Shown one piece after another: positions 17,417-25,826 of a stretch of 56,976 nucleotides of DNA. Positions within the stretch are counted from its first letter, which is position 1. Each line of letters starts with the position of its first letter. The stretch comes from Candidatus Latescibacterota bacterium. Its GTDB lineage: Bacteria; Krumholzibacteriota; Krumholzibacteriia; WVZY01. The stretch is from NCBI GenBank assembly GCA_011772205.1, contig WVZY01000018.1, positions 1 through 56,976 on the forward strand. Direction: 5' to 3'. A program made the position numbers and the translations under genes. The notes under the pieces were generated by a model. The model saw nothing but the letters and a program-made list of their open reading frames with translations. It had not been told where the DNA came from and made no database searches.

Positions 17417-19513
17417 ATGAAAAATCATTTCAGAACGATGTTGGCGGTGACAATTGCGGTGCTGTTGGTGTTCACAGCCGCTCTTTGGGCAAAGGAGCAG
17501 CCCCCCGAGCCCGAGAAAATGAAGAAGCTGTCATTCCCGAGCTTCAAAGAGTTCAAAATGAAAAACAACATCGAAGTTGTCGTTGTCGAGCACCACGAGC
17601 AGCCGGTCGTGACGGCAGCCGTTGTGATCAGAGCCGGGGGAGTCCTCGATCCATGGGAAAAAATCGGGCTTTCCGGTTTTGTCGCAGAGCTTCTCAACAA
17701 AGGGACGAAGGATAAAACCTCCGACGAGCTGGCGAGATGGATAGAATCGGTGGGAGGGGATGTCGGTATCTTCAGCGCGGACGACTATGTGTACGTCACG
17801 GTGTCAATCCTTTCAGAATATCTCGACACCGCTTACCAGTATCTCACCGAAATACTGATGAATCCCATTTTCCCAGAGGACGAGCTGGAAACGCATCGTA
17901 AACGGATAATAACCGCGTTGGAAATCGAGCTCTCGCAGCCCAGAGCCGTTGTGAATCGGCAGTTTACGGAAATTATCTACCGCGACCATCCCTACGCCAA
18001 GGCACCAACGCCCGAGACAGTGAAAGCGATCTCACGCGAGGATCTCGTTGAGTTCCATAAGAGGAACTTCGTCGCGAACAACGCTCTCATCGCCGTCGTC
18101 GGCGACGTCAAGACGAAACAGGTGAAGAAGGCGCTCGAAAAGCATTTCAGTTCCTGGAAACAGGGCGAGCCGGAAGTTGCCGAATATACGCCCGCGCCCG
18201 ATAGAACCTCGAAGCAGATATACCTTTTTCACAGGCCTGGTTCCGTCCAGACGGAATATCGAGTCGGGCATCTGGGTCTCCGAGCGAAGGATCCCGATTG
18301 GCCGGCAGTAGTGGTGGGTAACCGGGTGCTAGGAGGCGGTGCCGATGCGCGGATCTTCATGAACCTCCGGGAAGATAAAGGATGGACGTACGGAGCCTAC
18401 TCCTCCTATTCGAGAAGTCCCGACCTCGGTAGTTTCAGCACGTGGGCATCCGTTGGGACCGACGTGACGGACAGCGCGCTCGTCGAGCTGATGGGAGAAC
18501 TCGAGCGCATCTCCAGCGAATCCGTCACAGAGGAGGAGCTAAACAACGCGAAGGCCTACCTCATCGGTAACTTTCCCAACACAATAGAGACGCCCAATCA
18601 GATCGCTGGACAAATCATCCAGGTCAAGCAGCTTGGTCTCGGAAAGGATCACCTGGAGAAGTATCGCGACCGTCTTGCGAAAGTCACAGTGGAGGACGTT
18701 GCTCGGGTCATGAAAAAGCACCTCCGTCCGGACAACGTCGCCATTGTTCTGGTAGGCGATGCCAAGGAGATCAAAGACAAAGTGGAGAACGCACTGACCG
18801 CAAAAGTTGCTCTCTATGACATCGAGGGTGAGCCGCTTTCCATGGAAGCAATGGCCGTCAAGCCGGTTGATTATAAATACGAAACGTCTCTGCTGAAGGA
18901 CATGACGGCCACGTATTCTCTGAACGTCCAAACGATGGCCCTTGGCGACTTGAGCGTGAACTTGAAAAACGCATCGCGCGAAGGCAAGGATGTCATCGAG
19001 GTGTCGGCGAAGCTGGCTGGGATGATCAATATGGATCAAAAGATGGTTCTCAGCGCGGAAGACCTTTCTCCGATCTCTTACATGAACAGGTTTATGGCGG
19101 GACCGACGCAAATGTCAGCCGATCTCGAGTTCGAGGGCGGAAAAGGGGTGGGCACCGTCAAAGGACCGAAGGCAGAAGAGCCCAAAGAGATCACCGTCAA
19201 GATGATCAAGGGCGCGATTCTGGATGATTCGGTCGAGTTTGCCCTAGCAGTGCTTCCATTGGAGCTGGCGAAGAAATATCGGTTTCCCGTCGTCGATACC
19301 AAATCCGGGACTCTCCAGAACGTCGATATCGAAGTGCTCGAGGAGATAAAGCTCGACGTTCCAGCCGGGGCGTTCGACACGTACAAGCTCAAATTCAAGA
19401 CCCCGGACGGCGAGTATTTTGTCTACTGCAAGAAGGCCATGCCCCATCTGTTGATAAAGCAGGAAGTCCCTGCTCAGGCGATGAGTCTCGAGCTGAAGAG
19501 CTTGGTGAAATAG
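17417..19513 (+). CDS. M16-family protein without zinc site, with C-terminal extra domain
   Basis: The 698-aa protein has a signal peptide (MKNHFRTMLAVTIAVLLVFTAALWA), then two M16 halves. Where the catalytic partner has HLFEH this one has GFVAELL, so the zinc site is missing and it should be inactive by itself. The second half keeps the family's R/Y-type substrate loop (GWTYGAYSSYSR near residue 330). After about residue 480 comes a ~220-residue beta-rich domain (TATYSLNVQTMALGDLSVNL ... GAFDTYKLKFKTPDGEYFVY) that recalls DUF3108-like periplasmic domains; this last match is tentative. AGGAGG lies ~10 nt before the ATG. It probably forms a heterodimer with the preceding active M16 protease. 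A terminator follows within 120 bp of its stop. Confidence 0.9.
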   Translation: MKNHFRTMLAVTIAVLLVFTAALWAKEQPPEPEKMKKLSFPSFKEFKMKNNIEVVVVEHHEQPVVTAAVVIRAGGVLDPWEKIGLSGFVAELLNKGTKDKTSDELARWIESVGGDVGIFSADDYVYVTVSILSEYLDTAYQYLTEILMNPIFPEDELETHRKRIITALEIELSQPRAVVNRQFTEIIYRDHPYAKAPTPETVKAISREDLVEFHKRNFVANNALIAVVGDVKTKQVKKALEKHFSSWKQGEPEVAEYTPAPDRTSKQIYLFHRPGSVQTEYRVGHLGLRAKDPDWPAVVVGNRVLGGGADARIFMNLREDKGWTYGAYSSYSRSPDLGSFSTWASVGTDVTDSALVELMGELERISSESVTEEELNNAKAYLIGNFPNTIETPNQIAGQIIQVKQLGLGKDHLEKYRDRLAKVTVEDVARVMKKHLRPDNVAIVLVGDAKEIKDKVENALTAKVALYDIEGEPLSMEAMAVKPVDYKYETSLLKDMTATYSLNVQTMALGDLSVNLKNASREGKDVIEVSAKLAGMINMDQKMVLSAEDLSPISYMNRFMAGPTQMSADLEFEGGKGVGTVKGPKAEEPKEITVKMIKGAILDDSVEFALAVLPLELAKKYRFPVVDTKSGTLQNVDIEVLEEIKLDVPAGAFDTYKLKFKTPDGEYFVYCKKAMPHLLIKQEVPAQAMSLELKSLVK

Positions 19514-19629
19514 CAAAATTCGCCAGGCCGGCAGGTTGTGGAGTTTTCGAATACGGATCATGGAAAGGTCCGGACGGCTCGCAGAATGCAATGCAGCCCA
19601 TCGGCTCAACGAAAGGGTGCAATTCGAGA

Positions 19630-19662
19630 GGGAGGCTGTCTCTTCGACGCCTCCCTTTTTTT
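19630..19662 (+). terminator. Rho-independent terminator after the M16 pair
   Basis: A perfect 7-bp stem, GGGAGGC (19630-19636) and GCCTCCC (19649-19655), with a 12-nt loop, is followed by seven T residues (19656-19662). It lies between the M16 pair and the ribosome-binding site of the glycosylasparaginase gene. It could end the protease operon or attenuate read-through. Confidence 0.85.
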
Positions 19663-19676
19663 CCAAGGAGGTCAAG

Positions 19677-20669
19677 GTGACAAGAATGATCAGTAGGAGA
19701 GGATTTATCGCATGGTCGGCGCTTCTTGGCTCCGGTGTTCTCAGTGGCGTGAAAGCTGACCGTGTTTTTTCAGCCAAAGGTGCGGTGGGAAGGAACAACG
19801 TCATTTCGACGTGGAGACACGGTCTTGCTGCCAATGAAGCAGCGGCCGAGATACTGCGAAATGGCAAGAGCGCACTCGATGCGGTGGAGGCGGGAGTGAG
19901 GGTCTCCGAGGGGGATCCCGATGTGACCAGTGTCGGGTACGGTGGTCTGCCAGATGAGCAGGGCCGGGTGACGCTCGATGCGTCGATCATGAACTCCAAA
20001 GGAAATGCGGGAGCCGTGGGCTGTATCGAAAACATCAAGCATCCGATCAGCGTGGCGAGAAAAGTAATGGAGGAAACGGACCATGTCATGATCGTCGGAG
20101 CAGGGGCGACCGAATTCGCAAAGCTCCACGGCTTCAAAGAGGAAGACCTTCTCACCGAAAAGGCGCGCAAAGCACACCTCGAGTGGAAAGCCAAGCTGAG
20201 CGATAAAGACGATTGGCTCCCTCCGCCCAAGGAAGACGATCATGACACCATCGGCATGATTGCGCAGGATGATCGGGGGGATATCGCAGGGGCGTGTACG
20301 ACGAGCGGATTGCGGTTCAAGATCCACGGCCGCGTGGGGGACTCTCCGATTGTAGGAGCGGGAATGTACGTGGACAATGAGGTCGGCGGAGCTGCTGCTA
20401 CGGGTCGGGGTGAGGCAGTGATAAAAATCGCTGGGAGTCACCTGGTGGTCGAAAACATGAGGCGCGGCGCATCTCCTATGGAGGCAATCGAGGAAGCTCT
20501 CAAGCGCATCATTAAAGCGCACAACGGCAACCCGGAATTCCAGGTTGCCTTCATAGCAATCAGCAAACAGGGAGAGTTTGGCGCGCTGGCCCTGCGCAAA
20601 GGATTTCAATACGCCCTCTTCCGCAATGGGGCGAACAAGCTATACGATGGCGAGTACCTGCTGTCTTGA
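19677..20669 (+). CDS. N4-(beta-N-acetylglucosaminyl)-L-asparaginase (glycosylasparaginase), Ntn hydrolase
   Basis: The ~330-aa protein matches glycosylasparaginase, which cleaves GlcNAc-Asn during glycoprotein breakdown. The precursor autocleavage site is in KEDDHDTIGMIAQD: the Thr (~191) becomes the N-terminal nucleophile of the beta chain. Downstream GLRFKIHGRVGDSPIVGAG and GAAATGRGEA are the family's substrate-binding blocks. The N-terminus has a twin-Arg-like signal (SRRGFIAWSALLGSGVLSG), so export by Tat is likely. The start is set by AAGGAGG 5 nt before GTG at 19677; an ATG 9 nt later is 14 nt from the site. A terminator hairpin ends 14 nt upstream of this start, so the gene either has its own short leader or depends on read-through. 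Confidence 0.9.
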   Translation: MTRMISRRGFIAWSALLGSGVLSGVKADRVFSAKGAVGRNNVISTWRHGLAANEAAAEILRNGKSALDAVEAGVRVSEGDPDVTSVGYGGLPDEQGRVTLDASIMNSKGNAGAVGCIENIKHPISVARKVMEETDHVMIVGAGATEFAKLHGFKEEDLLTEKARKAHLEWKAKLSDKDDWLPPPKEDDHDTIGMIAQDDRGDIAGACTTSGLRFKIHGRVGDSPIVGAGMYVDNEVGGAAATGRGEAVIKIAGSHLVVENMRRGASPMEAIEEALKRIIKAHNGNPEFQVAFIAISKQGEFGALALRKGFQYALFRNGANKLYDGEYLLS

Positions 20670-20723
20670 AGAGCGCCGATCCACTCGATGGTCGCGTTTA
20701 TCCTTGAAAAAATGAGTGGGTTT

Positions 20724-20739
20724 TGGCAAAATAATTGCG
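20724..20739 (+). promoter_or_regulatory. Sigma-54 (RpoN) -24/-12 promoter-like element
   Basis: TGGCAAAATAATTGCG fits the consensus TGGCACG-N4-TTGCW: TGGCA and TTGC are intact and the GG (20725-20726) to GC (20737-20738) spacing is exactly right. It lies 46 bp before the start codon of the frameshifted secreted protein gene, in an otherwise AT-rich gap. Confidence 0.6.
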
Positions 20740-20784
20740 CTAAGTCGTTGACTTCTAACGTTTTTTCAATCCAGCGATGTGCTT

Positions 20785-21338
20785 ATGAAAGGGCTACTGC
20801 TGTTATCCGTGTATCTCATGCTGGTCGCCAGCCTGGCATTCGCCCAGCCGGGAAGCATTGGACTGTTTGCCATCCGGGTGCGACGAGTTGTGACGTCTAC
20901 GACGTGGCCCAAGAGCTCATTCAAATCTTTGTTGTTCACGTATACACACAGGGCGCCATGGCTTCTCAGTTCATGGTCGATTGTACCTCCTGGGGTGCAA
21001 ACCTCGTATACCTCGGTGAAACCTCACCGTTTGTCGTAAGGATCGGGGACGCCCAAACAGGTGTTGCCATCGGTTATGGCGCATGCATTCCTTCGCCGAA
21101 CCTCCTTCTCACGATCAAATACCTTGGCACCGGCACATCAAGGCCATGCAGCTACTGCCAGGTTGTTCCGCATCCGGCTGCGATTCCGGCGGAAGTCCTT
21201 GTCGTAGATTGTGCCGATCCGCCGAACCTGCTCGCTGCAACGGGCGGCGATGTAGTGGTCAATCCAGATCCGACCTGTTATTGCGATATCCCCGTAGAGG
21301 AGACGAACTGGGGCTGCGTCAAGGCGCTGTACCAGTAA
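20785..21338 (+). pseudogene. Small Cys-rich secreted protein, broken by a single-base frameshift
   Basis: A signal peptide (KGLLLLSVYLMLVASLAFA) and the start of the mature chain (QPGSIGLFA) are read in one frame. The remainder (PGATSCDVYDVAQELIQIFV through CYCDIPVEETNWGCVKALYQ) is in another. Inserting one G after 20871 (GCC-GAT-CCG) joins them as SIGLFADPGATSCD and restores a 184-codon gene. The chain holds about ten Cys, including CSYCQVV and CYCDIP. Similar secreted proteins with SIGLFAD starts and WG-V-KA-ends seem, from memory, to recur in some FCB candidate phyla; their function is unknown. A sigma-54-like promoter precedes it and a terminator follows. It is either a real pseudogene or a sequencing or assembly error. 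Confidence 0.75.
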
Positions 21339-21387
21339 CGGGACGACCGGTCGCCAGTATCAACAGTTGCCTTTTCATTTCTGCTCG

Positions 21388-21416
21388 AAGAACCCCCAAC
21401 GGTTGGGAGTTCTTTT
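21388..21416 (+). terminator. Rho-independent terminator after the secreted-protein gene
   Basis: AGAACCCCCAACGGTTGGGAGTTCTTTTC folds as GAAC-CCCAAC paired with GTTGGG-GTTC, with one C/A mismatch, and ends in TTCTTTTC. It starts 50 bp after the stop codon. Confidence 0.7.
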
Positions 21417-21494
21417 CATGAAATGATCCTTCCCGGAAGACGTCAATCCAGCTATTTCGCACATTCAGCTCCCCGAGTCCCCCGGCAAGGCCAT

Positions 21495-21539
21495 ATGGAA
21501 ATGCGCTATGATAAAGTCTGGCTCAATGGCAAGCTTGTT
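21495..21539 (+). pseudogene. Possible N-terminal scrap of a branched-chain aminotransferase (ilvE)
   Basis: An ATG opens MEMRYDKVWLNGKLV, which resembles the first residues of IlvE-type class IV aminotransferases (consensus ...xxWxNGKLVPxxEA). The similarity stops after 15 residues and the frame ends within 120 bp, so if real this is a decayed gene end. The rest of the 457-bp gap from 21,339 to 21,795 holds a terminator, a GGGAAATGTCCC inverted repeat (21668-21679) and a sigma-54-like promoter, and no other gene. Confidence 0.3.
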
Positions 21540-21743
21540 CAGACCGCCGTATTGAGCCCATTCCCGAGGGTGCGCTCAGGTACGAGACATGGTAGCTGGC
21601 TCCCGCCGCAATAGAGAGCGCACACAGCAGGGGCGCCACAGCGACTTGGAAAATGCACGAAAATTGCGGGAAATGTCCCAAAATAAAACAGTCACGAATC
21701 ATTGTCAGTCAAGCTAATCCCTTTAAATTCAGATCATTAATAC

Positions 21744-21759
21744 TGGCACAGAGCGTGCA
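21744..21759 (+). promoter_or_regulatory. Sigma-54 (RpoN) -24/-12 promoter-like element
   Basis: TGGCACAGAGCGTGCA matches the -24/-12 consensus TGGCACG-N4-TTGCW at TGGCAC and TGCA, with the exact GG (21745-21746) to GC (21757-21758) spacing. It lies 36 bp before the GYF_2-TPR gene's start codon. A palindrome-like GGGAAATGTCCC sits ~65 bp upstream and could be an activator site. Confidence 0.65.
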
Positions 21760-21795
21760 ATTCCTCTTCTTCCGGACTCCAAACGAGGAATGCAA

Positions 21796-23034
21796 ATGGC
21801 GGAAAAGGACGACACGCTGTACTACGTCATGCCCGAGGGCAAGACCCAGGAAGAGACCTGGTCCTGGTCCGATATCGTGGATCTCTGCAAGTCAGGCCGT
21901 CTATCCTCCGAGAGCCGGATCTACCTCCCGGAAGAGAAGGCCTGGAAGAGAGCGATCGACACCGATCTCGGGACGATCTTCGAATCCCTTGATGGGTCCG
22001 AGCAGCGGTCACCGGAGGAAGATGTCGAAACGGTCGATTCAGGAGTGTATCGGCAAGCGTATGAGGACGCTTGCCAGGAGCTTCGCCGAACGCCAGATGT
22101 GCCAAGGGCCTATCTGAACGCGGCTTCCGCAGCGCTCGCACTGGAGGATCGCCAAGCGGCAATCCGGCATTACCAGGAGGCCTTGGAACTCTGGCCCTTC
22201 AACCGTCAGATCGCCTCGGGGGCCAAGCGCAGCTTGAGAAGAGAAGAATGGAGGCTGCTCAAGCTGCTGGATCGCCCAGCCCCGTTCTGGGAGGACTTGT
22301 GGAGGGTGGTCACTTTCCCGATTACCGGGGGGCTGATCCTGTTTCCTCTTCCGGGGATCGCTTCATCAGGAGTACTTGCGAGAATCCCGTTCCAGTTCAT
22401 TTTGCCTGCCCTGGCTCTCTCTATTCTTGCTGCTTTTCCGTATTTCCGGATCGCAGCGGCTGGGATCTGTTATCTTTGGGTATACCAGGCCATTCTTCGG
22501 GCGGCATCGGGAGAAACCCACCTGCCGGGTTGGGGGGAGTTTATCTCGACTTTCGTCCAACGCATTCTCAAGCCTGTTTTTGTCGGGCTGATGCTAGCTG
22601 CGGAACTCTATCTCCCCTTTTTCATCATCGCCGAAGCGGCTATCCTCATCGGTGCCAGTTCACGCCCGGACGTGTTCCAATTCGTACAGAACAGCGCCCT
22701 GATGGTCGTATTGATGTGGGCTCTGGGCCTGCTTTATTTGCCCGTAGCGCTGGCAATTTCGGTCTCTCCAGGAGTGGGACTGAAAGTGGTTTTGAATCCT
22801 AAAAAAGTCATCCCGGCGATCATAACCATGGAGCATGAGTACCTCGCAACCGCCTTGTTCAATTTGGTTGTCGTCCTTGCCTGGGGGTTTTCTCGCCTTG
22901 CGGTGGGATCCCTCCCGTTTTTAGGGATCTTCTTACCGGTGTTTCTCACGATATACGCAGTTCAGATGGTGGGATTTGTTCTCGGCAGGCTTTCAACGAG
23001 ATACCAGCATCTCTGGATGGACGGGACGAAATAG
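21796..23034 (+). CDS. GYF_2 (DUF4339)-TPR-polytopic membrane protein
   Basis: The 412-aa protein starts with a GYF_2/DUF4339-like domain (YYVMPEGKTQEETWSWSDIV ... IYLPEEKAWKRA). Next comes one or two TPR-like helices (RAYLNAASAALALEDRQAAI, residues ~105-150), and then about seven membrane segments (from FPITGGLILFPLPGIASSGV to the C-terminus, ending near QMVGFVLGRLSTRYQHLW). The GYF_2 module is commonly found at the N-terminus of bacterial membrane proteins and may bind peptides; function here is unknown. GAGG lies 7 nt before the ATG at 21796, preferred over an ATG 6 nt upstream. It stands alone, with a sigma-54-like promoter 36 bp upstream, which suggests activator-dependent expression. 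Confidence 0.8.
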   Translation: MAEKDDTLYYVMPEGKTQEETWSWSDIVDLCKSGRLSSESRIYLPEEKAWKRAIDTDLGTIFESLDGSEQRSPEEDVETVDSGVYRQAYEDACQELRRTPDVPRAYLNAASAALALEDRQAAIRHYQEALELWPFNRQIASGAKRSLRREEWRLLKLLDRPAPFWEDLWRVVTFPITGGLILFPLPGIASSGVLARIPFQFILPALALSILAAFPYFRIAAAGICYLWVYQAILRAASGETHLPGWGEFISTFVQRILKPVFVGLMLAAELYLPFFIIAEAAILIGASSRPDVFQFVQNSALMVVLMWALGLLYLPVALAISVSPGVGLKVVLNPKKVIPAIITMEHEYLATALFNLVVVLAWGFSRLAVGSLPFLGIFLPVFLTIYAVQMVGFVLGRLSTRYQHLWMDGTK

Positions 23035-23062
23035 GGGGACGAATTTGGTCGAGGTCAATCTA

Positions 23063-23608
23063 TCAGCCGAGTCTCAATAGCTCCTCTATACTGAAGATCG
23101 ATTCCAAGCGATAGCCGTTTTTCTTTAGATTCTCCTGCGCACCTTGTTGCCTGTCTACGATCACAAGAACGCGGGTAACTTCGCAACCCAGCGATTTGAC
23201 TGCTTCGATAGCTTTGAGGGAAGAACCTCCCGTGGTGATCACATCTTCGATGACCACCACCCGATCCCCCTCCGACAAATCTCCTTCAACGAGCGATTGC
23301 GTGCCGTGTTCTTTTGCCGCTTTCCGGACGATAAAACCTTTGAGCGGGAGATCCTCCATCCCCGCCAGTGCGAGCATCGAGCCGATGATCGGATCAGCGC
23401 CGATTGTGAGACCGCCGACGGCGTCCGGAACATCGTCGCCGATCATCGCAAGAAAAATCCGCGCGGCTAAATACGCTCCGCGACTGTTCAGAGTCGTGAG
23501 TTTGCCGTTGATGTAGTAATCGCTCTTCATTCCAGAGGCGAGGGTGAACTCGCCTTTCTGGAAGGACTTTTCCATGAGAAGCGAGAGGAGTTCATCGCGG
23601 TAGGACAT
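23063..23608 (-). CDS. pyrE: Orotate phosphoribosyltransferase
   Basis: This 181-aa type I phosphoribosyltransferase converts orotate and PRPP to OMP in pyrimidine synthesis. Motifs: FTLASGMKSDYYINGKLTTL near the start (the family's FxLxSGxxSxYYxxx), GGLTIGADPI, FIVRKAAKEHGTQ (~100, the flexible catalytic loop Lys/His region), and the PRPP loop VVVIEDVITTGGSSLKAIE (~120-138). The start at 23608 matches the usual PyrE N-terminus; GGAGG lies 11 nt upstream. The frame remains open further upstream, but without similarity. It is convergent with the GYF_2 gene, with 28 bp between stops. Confidence 0.95.
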   Translation of the reverse strand: MSYRDELLSLLMEKSFQKGEFTLASGMKSDYYINGKLTTLNSRGAYLAARIFLAMIGDDVPDAVGGLTIGADPIIGSMLALAGMEDLPLKGFIVRKAAKEHGTQSLVEGDLSEGDRVVVIEDVITTGGSSLKAIEAVKSLGCEVTRVLVIVDRQQGAQENLKKNGYRLESIFSIEELLRLG

Positions 23609-23716
23609 GGGAATACCATCCTCCAGCAGTTTTCCGGCGAGCGTATGCGGAAAATGCCGTATCGTCAAGAGATTTCCTTGCGAGGGCAATCCGTTTAATG
23701 TACTTTAGCACCGAGC

Positions 23717-25774
23717 ATGAACGGCGAATATCCACAGACGGAAACGCTTCTCGACAGAATAGACAAAACTCTCACAAGCGATACCAGGTGGCTGTACGCC
23801 CTCTTTGGTTTTACGTTTCTCCTCAAATTCGTTTACGTCCTCCAAAGCGCGGACTCGATACAGGTCACGGTACCGATTCTCGACGAAAAATATTACGATT
23901 TGACAGCACAGGAGATCGCCAGCGGGCGCATCGTTCAAAAGGATGCATTTTTCATGGGGCCACTGTATGCCTATTTCCTCGGTGTTGTGTACGGCGTCGT
24001 AGATCGAAACATCATGTTCGCCCGCATTATTCAGATCTTCGGCGGATCGATCACGGTTGTGCTCACGTACTTGCTCGGGAAGAAAGTCTTTCGTCCTTCT
24101 GTATCGCTGCTCGCTGCCGTTGTGCTTGCCCTATACGGCGCTGCAACATTTTTCGAGGGGCAGTTGCTCATGATGTGGATGGGAACGCTGCTCAATATGA
24201 CATTGCTCTATGTGCTTATTGGGAAAGGTGAGGAGGACGGGATCAAACGGTTTGCGCTTGCTGGATTTCTCCTTGGTTTGTCCGCACTCGCACGGGCGAA
24301 CATTCTGATCTTTTACCCTGTTGTAATCGTCTGGATTATTCTCGCTGGAGTCCGCAGGAGATTGCCGGCTTTGCTTGTTTTTACAGGTACGGCCGCCGCT
24401 ACGATACTTCCTGCGACTCTCCACAATTATGTCGCCAGCGTGGATTTCGTTCCGATGACATCCAACGGCGGAGTGAACTTCTATATCGGCAACAGCGAAA
24501 GGGCCACGGGGATCTTCTATCCTCCCGAAGGTGTCGATTTCGGCACGGATCCGACGACGAGGATTTATATTGAAAGACTTCTGGGAAAAGACCTGAAACC
24601 ATCGGAACTGTCCCGCTATTGGTTCGATAAGGCGTTCAGGTTCATCCGCAGCGATCCAGTAAAAGAGCTCAAACTTCTGCTTCGAAAAACAGCGCTGTTT
24701 GTGAACGGGTATGAGATCCCTCAGATAGAGAGTTTCGATCTGTCGAGGACGAAATTTGGAACGCTCCGGATTCTCTTCGTGAATCTTTGGGTTCTCATGA
24801 GTCTCGGTGTCGTCGGCATGATATATGCCATCAGGCGTTGGAAAAAGTATTTTCTTTTGTATGGATACATCATCTCTTTCGCGTTTTCTATCATCTTGTT
24901 TTTTGTTACTGCACGGTACCGCGTTCAGGTCGCACCGGTGCTTAGCCTATTTGCCGCTTTCGCGATTCTGGAAGTATTGCCCCGTTCTTTTCGTTCGCTC
25001 CGGAATGCATTTCCGCCGGTCGCCCTGCTCATAGCAGTTCTGCTCCTTACCCAACCAAGCATTTTTGCGTTGGCGAAAGATGAAGTCCTTTGGCGCGAGC
25101 ATATCCATCAAGCAAGAAGACTCAGTGAAGTAGGAAAACATGGTGCCGCCCTCGAAGAAATAAATCAAGCTGTCGAGCTTTTTCCCGACCATCCTGATTC
25201 TTACATGCATCGCGCAGTTATATACAAAAGTGGAGGAAAGATCTTTCAGGCAATCGAAAATTACGAAAAGGCATTGAAACTCGAACCGAACCAGCCGAGC
25301 GTTCATTATGACCTCGCTCAGGGCTTACGCGAGGTAAGACTGTACGAAGAGGCAATAAAAGAATATTCGAAGGCCATCGAGCTGGACTCCCTGATGATAG
25401 AGGCTTATAACAATCTCGGGGTCACGTACAGGGAGATAGGACAGTTCGAAAGAGCAGCAGAATATTTTCAAATGGTCATCCGGATGGATCCGAACTACGT
25501 GAAAGCCTATAGCAATTTGGGAGCGTCGCTCGCAGAATCCGGGCAAGTCGAAAAAGCGATTACCGTGTTGAAAAAGGCGATCGAGGTAAATCCGGACTAC
25601 GCGAATACCTACAAGAATCTCGCAAGGGTATACGTGCAGGCCCAAAAGCTCAAAGAGGCAGCTGAGTATTTGGACCGGTATCTCTCCATGAATCCGGGAG
25701 ACCAGCAGGCCCAAAATGCTCTCGAGAAACTGCGGGCGGTCCTCCAGGGCGACACATTGCGCGATACCCGCTAG
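23717..25774 (+). CDS. GT39/ArnT-like membrane glycosyltransferase with C-terminal TPR domain
   Basis: The 685-aa protein has a GT-C glycosyltransferase N-terminal region: about ten hydrophobic segments (residues ~25-450), with the first loop carrying the Asp-Glu pair PILDEKYYDLTAQEIASG, typical of the polyprenyl-phosphate-sugar-dependent GT39/ArnT group. The external loop NGGVNFYIGNSERATGIFYP (~250) also fits. After residue ~455 at least six TPR units follow (for example AIENYEKALKLEPNQPSVHY and AYNNLGVTYREIGQFERAAE). Such fusions are typical of O-glycosylation or polysaccharide assembly proteins, but the sugar and acceptor are unknown. The gene is divergent from pyrE (108 bp) and has no clear ribosome-binding site. 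No other glycan genes are adjacent. Confidence 0.85.
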   Translation: MNGEYPQTETLLDRIDKTLTSDTRWLYALFGFTFLLKFVYVLQSADSIQVTVPILDEKYYDLTAQEIASGRIVQKDAFFMGPLYAYFLGVVYGVVDRNIMFARIIQIFGGSITVVLTYLLGKKVFRPSVSLLAAVVLALYGAATFFEGQLLMMWMGTLLNMTLLYVLIGKGEEDGIKRFALAGFLLGLSALARANILIFYPVVIVWIILAGVRRRLPALLVFTGTAAATILPATLHNYVASVDFVPMTSNGGVNFYIGNSERATGIFYPPEGVDFGTDPTTRIYIERLLGKDLKPSELSRYWFDKAFRFIRSDPVKELKLLLRKTALFVNGYEIPQIESFDLSRTKFGTLRILFVNLWVLMSLGVVGMIYAIRRWKKYFLLYGYIISFAFSIILFFVTARYRVQVAPVLSLFAAFAILEVLPRSFRSLRNAFPPVALLIAVLLLTQPSIFALAKDEVLWREHIHQARRLSEVGKHGAALEEINQAVELFPDHPDSYMHRAVIYKSGGKIFQAIENYEKALKLEPNQPSVHYDLAQGLREVRLYEEAIKEYSKAIELDSLMIEAYNNLGVTYREIGQFERAAEYFQMVIRMDPNYVKAYSNLGASLAESGQVEKAITVLKKAIEVNPDYANTYKNLARVYVQAQKLKEAAEYLDRYLSMNPGDQQAQNALEKLRAVLQGDTLRDTR

Positions 25775-25826
25775 ACATACTCGGCGCGCATCGGGACGAT
25801 AGTAAAAAAGAGCAGTCTACTATTAA

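Noticed and set aside
21423-21614. 63-codon open frame as a gene
   Set aside because: Only its middle 15 codons resemble anything (ilvE start); the remainder is not protein-like. Recorded as a possible relic only.
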